Below, piece after piece: positions 56,743 to 64,000 of a stretch of 64,000 nt of DNA. The position numbers and the translations under genes were made by a program. Source of the stretch: Enhygromyxa salina. Lineage in GTDB: Bacteria; Myxococcota_A; Polyangia; Nannocystales; Nannocystaceae. How positions within the stretch are numbered: position 1 is the stretch's first letter; every line of letters begins with the position of its first letter. The stretch is from contig NZ_PVNK01000263.1 in NCBI RefSeq assembly GCF_002994615.1, forward strand, positions 62,001 to 126,000, given 5' to 3'. Under the pieces are notes generated by a model. The model was not told the origin of the DNA, made no database searches, and saw nothing but the letters and a program-made list of their open reading frames with translations.

Positions 56743-59592
56743 TCAGCTACGCTCGCGGAGCCAGGCCTCGACCTCGGCGAGTTGGGCCGCGTAGGCCTCC
56801 AATTCGGCGTAGGTCGAGCGCCCGGCCCGAGCCATGGCGATCGCGCGATCCCGATCGCGGCCGAGGCCGCGCGGCGCATCCCAAAGGGCCTGCGCGAGCA
56901 CGAAGTGGACCCGGGCGAGCTGGGCCGGATCGACGGTCTGGGCCTCGCAGATATCCAGCGCGCGCGTGAGCGGAGCGAGGGCCTCGCCGGCCCGGCCCTC
57001 GCGGATCGCGGCGAGGCCGAGGGCGGTGAGCGGGGGCGCGAGCTTGGGGTGATCGGGACCTAGCGCGGCCTCGCGGATCGCCACGGCGCGCTCGAGCTGA
57101 GCGCGAGCCTCGTCGGGCTCGCCGAGCTGACTCGAGAGCTCGCCGAGCGCGACCAACACGCGCGCGACGAGGGGATGGTCGGCTCCCAGGGCCTGCTCGC
57201 GGATCGCCAGCGCCCGGCGATAGTATGCGGCGGCCTCGGCCTGCTCACCTTCGGCCAACGCGACATCGCCGAGGCTCTTGAGACTGTACGCGAGGTCGGG
57301 GTGATCGGGGCCGAGCGCGGCCTCCTCGATCGCGAGCGCGCGCTCGAACAGGTCCCGGGCCAGGGCGTGCTCACCCTCGAGCTGCGCGAGGTTGCCGAGG
57401 TTTCCGAGGCTGGTCGCGAGCACGGGGTTGTTGGGGCCGAGCACGCGCTCGTTGTGGGCGAGCGCGCGCTCGAGGTAGGTCCGGGCCGCCTCGAGGTCGC
57501 CCTGCTCGGCGGCGAGGGTCCCGAGGTTCTCGAGCGAGCTGGCGACGTGGGGGTGGTCGTGACCGAGCACGCGCTGCTTGAGTTCCAGCGAGCGCTCGAG
57601 GTACGCGCGCGCGGCTTCGGGGCGGCCCTCGACCGCGACGACGTTGCTGAGGTTGTTGAGCGCGTAGGCCTTGTAGGGGTGGTCGGGGCCGAATTCGGCG
57701 TCGATCAGTTCGATGGCCTGTTCGAGGAGTTTGGAGGCCTCGGCGTACTCGCCCTCGGCGCTCGCGAGGTTGCCGAGGTGGTTGAGGTAGACGATGCGGG
57801 TCTGCACGTCGGCCGCGCGCGACAAGGGCCCGGCGTGCTTCGCCCACGCGCGGCCACCCTCGTGGTCGGCGAGGCGGGCCCCGACGATCCAGATCAGGTT
57901 GGCGGCCGCGAGCGCTGACTCGTCGGCCATGCGCTGGCCGAGGGCCGCGCCGTAGGCGAGCTCGAGGGTGTCCCGGGCGCCCTCGAAGTCACCGGTGCGA
58001 TCACGCAGCGACCCGCGGCGCAGCCACGCGCGGGCGCGCAGCGGCTCGTAGTCGATGGCTTCGGCCTCGGTGACGATGGCTTCGACGAGTGCGAGGCCCT
58101 CGGTGTACTTGCCGGCCCGGCGCAGGGCCTCGGCCTCGGCGAGGCCATCGTCGAGGGCTGCGACCCGCTCGGCGAGCTGTGGGTCTTCGGGCGGCGGGAC
58201 CTCGGCGGTCAGGACCTCGATGTCGGCGCAGCGCGCGAGGTCTGGCAGATCCCAGACCATCTGCACGGCCCGATCGACGACCGGAGCGTCGGCGTGCGCG
58301 AGGATGTCGACGGTCGCGCGGACGTGCGCGAGCCGGCGATCGAGGCAGGCCATGCGCAGATCGAGCAGCTTGGCCGACTGCTCGCCGCGCTGCGTCGCCT
58401 CGCAGGCGCGGGTGCGGCCGTCGACCCATGCCCGCGTGTAGTCGTCGAGCCGCCGCTCGACGCGGGTCCAGGTCGCTGGCGCGTGGTAGCGCTTTGTCCC
58501 CTCGATCGCCGCGCGGGTCTCTGCCCGGCGATCGTCGTCCCAGACGCCGATGAGCGGATCGGCCATGTCCGCGCAAAGCTCCGGCTGTTCGTCAGCGAGC
58601 GCGGCCAGACCCCACGCGCCGCCGAACACGAGCGCGAGCCCACCGGCCACGGCCAGCCACTTTCGGCGTCGGATCGCCGGGTCGTCGGCGAGGGCCGTGA
58701 GCAGGGCCTCGATCGAGGGCCAGCGCGCCTGTGGGTCGAAGGCGAGCCCGCGCAACACGACCTTGCGCAGCCACGTCGGGACCCTCGAGTCTTGCGCGAC
58801 CGGGCGCAGGCTTCGCTCGCGGATCTCCGTGGACAGCTGCCCGAGCGTCGCGGCCGCGAACGGTCGCTCACCGTAGAGCGCCTCATAGAGCGCCACGCAA
58901 AAGCCGAACTGATCGCTGGCTGCGTCGGCGCGACGACCCGCGAGCTGCTCGGGCGCCATGTAGGCCGGGGTCCCGGCCAGCATCCAGTCCGAGCTCGTGT
59001 CGAGTGACGCCTCGCTCGGCTGCTCGAGTTCGTGCGCGAGCCCGAAGTCCATGACCAGCACGCGGCCGTCGGCCCGGATCATCACGTTGTCGGGCTTGAA
59101 GTCGCCGTGGACCAGCCCGGCCGCGTGGACAGCCGCGAGCCCCCGACCGGCGGACTCCATGAGCGCGAGGATTTCGGCGTGCGTGCGCGCGCGCGCGGTC
59201 AACCATCTTGACAGGGTGACCCCGTCGACGTGTTCCATGACGATGAAGGTCAGGACCTCGCCGTCCTCGCCCTTGGTCTCACCGATCTCGAACACGGAGA
59301 CGACGTTGGGGTGCGAGAGCTTGGCCATGACCTGGGCCTCGCGCACGAAGCGATCACGGGCCGCGGGCGCTCCCACCGCGCGCAGGAGCTTGATCGCAAC
59401 CTTCCGCTCGAGCCGCGGATCCTGGCTGGCATAGACGACGCCCATGCCACCTGCGCCGACGATCTCATTCAAGACGTAGCGGCCGAGGCGTGGGGCCGCA
59501 ACCTGCTCGCCGAACAGGCGTGACAGAACCAGCCGCTGGTTGTGCTCGCTGACGACGCGAGCAAAGGGCTCGGGACCGTTGCTCTCGCTCAT
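56743..59592 (-). CDS. Membrane Ser/Thr protein kinase with TPR domain
   Basis: A 949-residue eukaryotic-type kinase. The catalytic domain spans about residues 38-310: glycine loop VGAGGMGVVYASQD, VAIK with the ATP-binding Lys, catalytic HGDFKPDN and VMDFGLA, and GTPAYMAPEQ. A membrane helix (WLAVAGGLALVFGGAWGLAAL) follows near residue 320, and the outer part holds ten or more TPRs with the kinesin-light-chain-like pattern LGPDHPxxAxSLxxLG. ATG 59592 overlaps the stop of the ECF sigma gene, an arrangement typical of myxobacterial sigma-kinase pairs in which the sigma factor is activated by, or activates, the kinase. Confidence 0.93.
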   Translation of the reverse strand: MSESNGPEPFARVVSEHNQRLVLSRLFGEQVAAPRLGRYVLNEIVGAGGMGVVYASQDPRLERKVAIKLLRAVGAPAARDRFVREAQVMAKLSHPNVVSVFEIGETKGEDGEVLTFIVMEHVDGVTLSRWLTARARTHAEILALMESAGRGLAAVHAAGLVHGDFKPDNVMIRADGRVLVMDFGLAHELEQPSEASLDTSSDWMLAGTPAYMAPEQLAGRRADAASDQFGFCVALYEALYGERPFAAATLGQLSTEIRERSLRPVAQDSRVPTWLRKVVLRGLAFDPQARWPSIEALLTALADDPAIRRRKWLAVAGGLALVFGGAWGLAALADEQPELCADMADPLIGVWDDDRRAETRAAIEGTKRYHAPATWTRVERRLDDYTRAWVDGRTRACEATQRGEQSAKLLDLRMACLDRRLAHVRATVDILAHADAPVVDRAVQMVWDLPDLARCADIEVLTAEVPPPEDPQLAERVAALDDGLAEAEALRRAGKYTEGLALVEAIVTEAEAIDYEPLRARAWLRRGSLRDRTGDFEGARDTLELAYGAALGQRMADESALAAANLIWIVGARLADHEGGRAWAKHAGPLSRAADVQTRIVYLNHLGNLASAEGEYAEASKLLEQAIELIDAEFGPDHPYKAYALNNLSNVVAVEGRPEAARAYLERSLELKQRVLGHDHPHVASSLENLGTLAAEQGDLEAARTYLERALAHNERVLGPNNPVLATSLGNLGNLAQLEGEHALARDLFERALAIEEAALGPDHPDLAYSLKSLGDVALAEGEQAEAAAYYRRALAIREQALGADHPLVARVLVALGELSSQLGEPDEARAQLERAVAIREAALGPDHPKLAPPLTALGLAAIREGRAGEALAPLTRALDICEAQTVDPAQLARVHFVLAQALWDAPRGLGRDRDRAIAMARAGRSTYAELEAYAAQLAEVEAWLRERS

Positions 59593-60245
59593 GCTCGCTC
59601 TCCCTCAGGGCCGGCGAGCTGGTGCCGACACAGCTCGACCCAGTCTTCGAGCCGCGTCAGCGTGCTGTCGAGCAGCGCCGGTGTCCGTGCCATCGCGGCC
59701 ATCGCGGCCTCGAGGGCGTCGCGAGCCCGACGCAGGCGCGAGCGCGCGGTCGGGGCCGGGATGTCCAAGACCGCGGCGATCTCGTTGGTCGTCAGCTCCT
59801 CCCAGTAGTGCAGCTCGAGCACGACCTGGTAATTGACCGAGATTGCGCGCAGGCCCGCGAGCAACAGCCGCTGCTCGCGTTCGCGGACGAAGAGCGAGCT
59901 CGGGCTCGCGCCGCCGACGGCTTCGAGCGTGATGTCGTCGAGATTCGCCGATGGACCCAGACGATAGGCCTGACGGAGGTGGGCGCAAAATACTCGGTAG
60001 GCGATCGAGAGCAGGTAGGGGCGGAACCGGGCCGCGTCGTCGATGCGGTCGCGAGCTTCGACGCAGCGGACGAAGGTCTCCTGCGCGAGGTCGGGCACGT
60101 TCTCGAGCGTGACCTTGTTGGCGAAGAAGCGCTCGACCGCACGATAGTGTCGACGAACGAGCTGCTCCCCTGCGAGCGACTGGCCTCCGCGCCAGGCGTC
60201 GAGCAAGTCCGGGTCGCTCGGGTTGGACGTCGGCTGGCCTGGCAT
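59589..60245 (-). CDS. ECF-type sigma factor coupled to the kinase
   Basis: A 218-residue sigma factor: region 2 with RRHYRAVERFFANKVTLENV and DLAQETFVRCVEARD, region 4 with AISVNYQVVLELHYWEELTT and IPAPTARSRLRRARDALEAA. The sequence fits the ECF group that is encoded immediately before a Ser/Thr kinase with WD40 or TPR repeats (ECF43-like), in which phosphorylation rather than an anti-sigma factor gives control. ATG 60245 starts 14 bp from a half hairpin element that lies in the promoter region. Confidence 0.9.
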   Translation of the reverse strand: MPGQPTSNPSDPDLLDAWRGGQSLAGEQLVRRHYRAVERFFANKVTLENVPDLAQETFVRCVEARDRIDDAARFRPYLLSIAYRVFCAHLRQAYRLGPSANLDDITLEAVGGASPSSLFVREREQRLLLAGLRAISVNYQVVLELHYWEELTTNEIAAVLDIPAPTARSRLRRARDALEAAMAAMARTPALLDSTLTRLEDWVELCRHQLAGPEGERA

Positions 60246-60258
60246 CGCGGCGACATGC

Positions 60259-60340
60259 TAGCAGCCCGGGGTGCAATGCCTCGCGCCGCCTCGCTTGGCC
60301 TCTTCGCCGAGGGCTTTGTCGCCAAAACTTGCAGTACGCC
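60259..60340 (+). repeat. Half hairpin element, 82 bp, upstream of a sigma gene
   Basis: The left 82 bp of the hairpin element, from TAGCAGCCCGGGGTGCAATG to GCAGTACGCC, with one base change (CCTCTTCG for CCTTTTCG). It ends at the same position as the half copy at 54524-54605. It cuts off the 3' end of the pseudogene that follows on the minus strand. Confidence 0.85.
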
Positions 60341-60568
60341 GCTGTGGAGCTCGAGCGACGGCCGGGCGATCGAGGAACAGCGGGGTCTCGGAGCCGAAGG
60401 TGGGCCCTTCGCTCGTCGGGCCGACGGCGATCCGGACGCTTGGACGCCGTTCCTGGGCAAGTTCACGGTCGCAAAGGCCAGCGTATGGCCATCGAGGTCG
60501 AACTGCTCTCGCCACGTCGTCTTCGAGTAGTTGTCGGGCTTGAGCTGGGGCGGATTGAGCTTGGTCAT
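60341..60568 (-). pseudogene. Truncated, frameshifted gene of unknown function
   Basis: The minus-strand start MTKLNPPQLKPDNYSKTTWR...HTLAFATVNLP reads like a true N-terminus. At about residue 37 the coding sense moves to another frame (PSVRIAVGPTSEGPTFGSET, then PLFLDRPAVARAP), which indicates a frameshift, and the gene is cut by the half hairpin element at 60340. No family recognised. The 200 bp upstream hold its presumed promoter and nothing else. Confidence 0.5.
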
Positions 60569-60773
60569 GATTGTTTCTCACTTTGGTGGGGGTGACCTGC
60601 GTGCTCGCGTCGAGGCGCACGCAAGAGGACCGGGGTCTCGCTCGCCGCCCGAGGGCCGGTCGACGGACGCCACCGAGGTCACAGGTCGGAAGTGAGCGCA
60701 GCGCGAAATCGGATCTATTTTTTTGCGCGACCTTGACCCTCTCGATCAAAGCGGCGCCGACGACGAAGCACGC

Positions 60774-61223
60774 TCAGCCCGGGGTCTCGTCGTCGTCCCA
60801 GACCTCGCCCGCTCGATCGTAGCGGTGCTCGACGACCTCCGCCTCCCCGACGAAGGTCACGCCTTCGGACTCCACGTCGAGCTCGCCGGCGATGAAGCCC
60901 TCGAGCGCGGCGTGGCTGACCGCGTAGTAGCCCCCGAGGTCGCGGCACTGGTGCAGCCGCCCGCTGTGCTTGCAGTCCTCGCACCACGTGAACAGCTGCC
61001 GGGTCTCGCCGTGCTCGTTCTTGGCCTCGAAGTAGCAAAACCCTCGGGCCTCGCAGCGCGGGCAGTCGATCTCGCCGACGCGCTCGCGCGAGGCGAGCCG
61101 CGCCGCGAGCTCGGCCTCGCGCTTTTGCTCCGCGACGTGCTCGGCGACCGGGAAGCCGCAGTCGGGGCAGGCCTTGGCTCGGTCCGAGACCTGGCGCTCA
61201 CACTCGGGGCAGGGGATCAGCAT
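60774..61223 (-). CDS. Zinc-ribbon protein of unknown function
   Basis: A 149-residue cytosolic protein. The N-terminus is a zinc ribbon (MLIPCPECERQVSDRAKACP, then DCGFPVAEH), followed by a helical arm and two more Cys pairs (EIDCPRCEARGFCYFEA, WCEDCKHSGRLHQCRDLGG). The C-terminal part (AALEGFIAGELDVESEGVTF) is acidic. It may bind nucleic acid or protein partners. ATG 61223 follows the next gene's stop by 20 bp, so the two are likely one transcript. Confidence 0.75.
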   Translation of the reverse strand: MLIPCPECERQVSDRAKACPDCGFPVAEHVAEQKREAELAARLASRERVGEIDCPRCEARGFCYFEAKNEHGETRQLFTWCEDCKHSGRLHQCRDLGGYYAVSHAALEGFIAGELDVESEGVTFVGEAEVVEHRYDRAGEVWDDDETPG

Positions 61224-61243
61224 GGCCGGGTCATGATAGGCGC

Positions 61244-62206
61244 TCAGTCCTCGGTCGGTGACGCGCTGACCTCGGCGGGCGGCGCGGTGACCTCGGGCGG
61301 CGCGGTGACCTCGGGCGGCGCGGTGACCTCGGGCGGCGCGGTGACCTCGGGCGGCGCGAGGACCTTCTCGAGCTCGGTCACCGCTGACGCGGGCTCGAGC
61401 TCGACCGGCGTCGGGACCCCCTCCATCATGTCGCCGAGCTGCTTGTCGGGCAGGTCGTAGGCATGGAGCAGCGTCGCGACCAGCTCGTCGCGCTGGTAGT
61501 GGTTGTAGCGCTGGGCCTCGCGCAGGCAGAACACCGCCCCGACCGCGGTCGCGATCGTCGGCACCCAGCCCTGGAGGCTCTGATCTTCGAGGAGCAGGAG
61601 GACGGCCCAGGTACAAAACGCGACGAACAGACCGTCGAGGGTCGCGGCGCTGACCCAGTAGCGCCGCAGGAGCGAGAACGAGGGCGCGAAGCGCTCGCGC
61701 TGGCGAACCTCGGCCCACATGCGCACGTAGAGGGCGGACTCGCGGTCGCTGCCGCCGTTGGCGAAGTAGCGGGCCAGCCACGGGACGCGGTGGCCGTAGG
61801 CGCTGACCCGAAAGCTGCCGTCGGGCAGGTGCTCGAGCATGCCGTGCTCCTCGAGCCGCTCGAACAGGAGCGAGCGCCTGGCCCTCGGCGCGCCCGCGAG
61901 GCTCTGCTTGAACCGAAACGCCCACTTGCGGACGAAGCGGCCGAGCGCGAAGCAGGTCATGCCGGACACGTAGGAGGCCAGGACCAGCATCGCGGCCGCG
62001 ACGGTTGGCATGTGGCCGGACACCAGGTGGTCGCCCGAGGCGAGGGGCTCGAAGCCGATCAGCTGGGCGAGCCCAGGCGTCAGCCCGGCCCAGGCGATCG
62101 CGGCCACGAAGGTCGCGCCCGACACGAAGAACGAGAGATCGAAGATGTCGAAGAAGTCGATGAACTTGTCGAACAGAGGCTTGACCGCTTTGGCGACTTC
62201 GGACAT
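61244..62206 (-). CDS. Membrane protein with four-helix core and APPEVT repeat tail
   Basis: A 320-residue inner-membrane protein with hydrophobic segments near residues 24-42 (LSFFVSGATFVAAIAWAGL), 65-85, 190-210 (LDGLFVAFCTWAVLLLL) and 215-230, an inner loop rich in basic residues (ARRSLLFERLEEHGMLEHLP) and a tail with four copies of TAPPEV. The 18-bp DNA units of the tail (about 61270-61350) are nearly identical, so tail length may vary. ATG 62206 is preferred; upstream codons are not protein-like. Family not recognised. Confidence 0.72.
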   Translation of the reverse strand: MSEVAKAVKPLFDKFIDFFDIFDLSFFVSGATFVAAIAWAGLTPGLAQLIGFEPLASGDHLVSGHMPTVAAAMLVLASYVSGMTCFALGRFVRKWAFRFKQSLAGAPRARRSLLFERLEEHGMLEHLPDGSFRVSAYGHRVPWLARYFANGGSDRESALYVRMWAEVRQRERFAPSFSLLRRYWVSAATLDGLFVAFCTWAVLLLLEDQSLQGWVPTIATAVGAVFCLREAQRYNHYQRDELVATLLHAYDLPDKQLGDMMEGVPTPVELEPASAVTELEKVLAPPEVTAPPEVTAPPEVTAPPEVTAPPAEVSASPTED

Positions 62207-62331
62207 CGGCGGATCAACGGTAGCACTCCGCGACCGATCCACGACCGATCCACGGTCGTTGCTGACGAGCCCTCGACGCCGGTCCCCCGACCCCAGATTG
62301 GGACCCGAGGTCGGGACCGGGACCACAGCTC

Positions 62332-62619
62332 TCAGGCACACTCGGCGCAGGTCTCGGACGCCGGGGGCTCGCCCGGCTCGAACGCGGGCAGGCCGATCCC
62401 CACCAGCAGCCCGCGCATCGTCGGGGTCCACTGCTGCGCGTTTTCGCACCAGGTGATCAGCCCCAGATGCGCGAGCTCGTCGAGCTCGGCGGCCATCGTC
62501 TCGGACTCGCGCTCGCTGATCGTACCCAAGAAAACGTTGTTCGAGGGCAGATCAGAGCCTCGCAGCTCGACGATGAGACGCAGCAGGGACGGAGCGCCGG
62601 GTTGGGTGAACGTGTGCAT
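62332..62619 (-). CDS. Small wHTH-like hypothetical protein
   Basis: A 95-residue frame. The middle (LLRLIVELRGSDLPSNNVFL, then ELDELAHLGLITWCENAQQW) has the helix-turn-helix-wing spacing of small winged-helix proteins but no diagnostic motif, and the C-terminus (PPASETCAECA) carries a Cys pair. Start taken at ATG 62619; TTG 62655 is an alternative. Function unknown. Confidence 0.5.
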   Translation of the reverse strand: MHTFTQPGAPSLLRLIVELRGSDLPSNNVFLGTISERESETMAAELDELAHLGLITWCENAQQWTPTMRGLLVGIGLPAFEPGEPPASETCAECA

Positions 62620-62741
62620 TTCTGGAGACTCGTACAGTACTGGCCGAGTGTCCAAATTCTGGCGTTTTGTTCAGGCGACCCTTTCGCCACCCCCGCGGCT
62701 CGGGGGGAAAGTGGCACGCCGCCGGGCTTGGGTGCCCCGGC

Positions 62742-64000
<1,259 letters not shown>

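Overview
The window looks like chromosomal DNA of a GC-rich (roughly 70%), deltaproteobacterial-type predator or soil bacterium, most probably a myxobacterium of the Nannocystis/Enhygromyxa kind. This is an inference from the gene style: several lipoproteins whose lipobox is followed by a Gly-Asp repeat linker, an RCC1-repeat lipoprotein, a receiver/DUF4388 fusion, a large Ser/Thr kinase with TPRs coupled to an ECF sigma factor, and an AgmX/PglI-type C-terminus. No rRNA, tRNA, CRISPR array, prophage or complete insertion sequence was recognised.

Layout. 1-1.8 kb is largely non-coding or decayed, with a short FlhB/YscU-like membrane fragment. 1.8-4.5 kb is priA, followed by a dense block of tandem, direct and inverted repeats (4.5-5.2 kb). 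5.3-8 kb encodes a receiver/DUF4388/J-like regulator, followed by a hairpin terminator and four tandem copies of an 89-bp repeat that has overrun a small lipoprotein gene. 8.6-12 kb holds a 163-bp hairpin element, fmt, a lipoprotein and a uridine phosphorylase-like gene. 12-14.5 kb has a SulP transporter and a small wHTH regulator. 15-17 kb is an IgGFc-binding-like lipoprotein. 17.5-22.7 kb is a hypF-hypC-(small ORF)-hypD-hypE hydrogenase maturation operon with no hydrogenase genes in view. 24.9-32.5 kb is a nitrogen module: a NifA/NorR-like activator divergent from amtB-gltB. 32.4-35.2 kb pairs an isochorismatase-family hydrolase divergently with a FadR-type GntR regulator and a GlcD-like oxidase around a near-perfect operator palindrome. 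35-41 kb carries an RCC1 lipoprotein, stress-type proteins (glycine-zipper protein, 1-Cys peroxiredoxin, OsmC) and an FG-GAP-like lipoprotein. 41-46 kb: a hypothetical gene coupled to a PIN-domain gene, a family A DNA polymerase without a visible start codon, and a KamA-family radical SAM aminomutase. 46-52.8 kb: sulfatase-modifying-factor-like and PAF-acetylhydrolase-like lipoproteins, a DUF885 peptidase-like protein and a YHYH lipoprotein cluster. 53-54.3 kb: membrane protein, CpxP-like protein and an ECF sigma factor that seems to start at CTG. 54.6-60.2 kb: VOC protein, AgmX-like lipoprotein, kinase and second ECF sigma factor. 60.3-64 kb: a pseudogene cut by a half hairpin element, small cytosolic and membrane proteins, and the 3' part of a Gly-Asp-linker beta-propeller lipoprotein.

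The most unusual content is repeat biology. (i) A 163-bp, almost fully self-complementary element occurs twice, and exactly its first 82 bp (ending in the hairpin loop) occurs twice more; short terminal-palindrome relics also exist, and in two places the element's first bases TAG are the stop codon of the preceding gene. (ii) An 89-bp repeat lies directly downstream of stop codons, always in the sense orientation of the upstream gene. These look like non-autonomous elements acting as 3' ends or terminators; no partner transposase is visible here.
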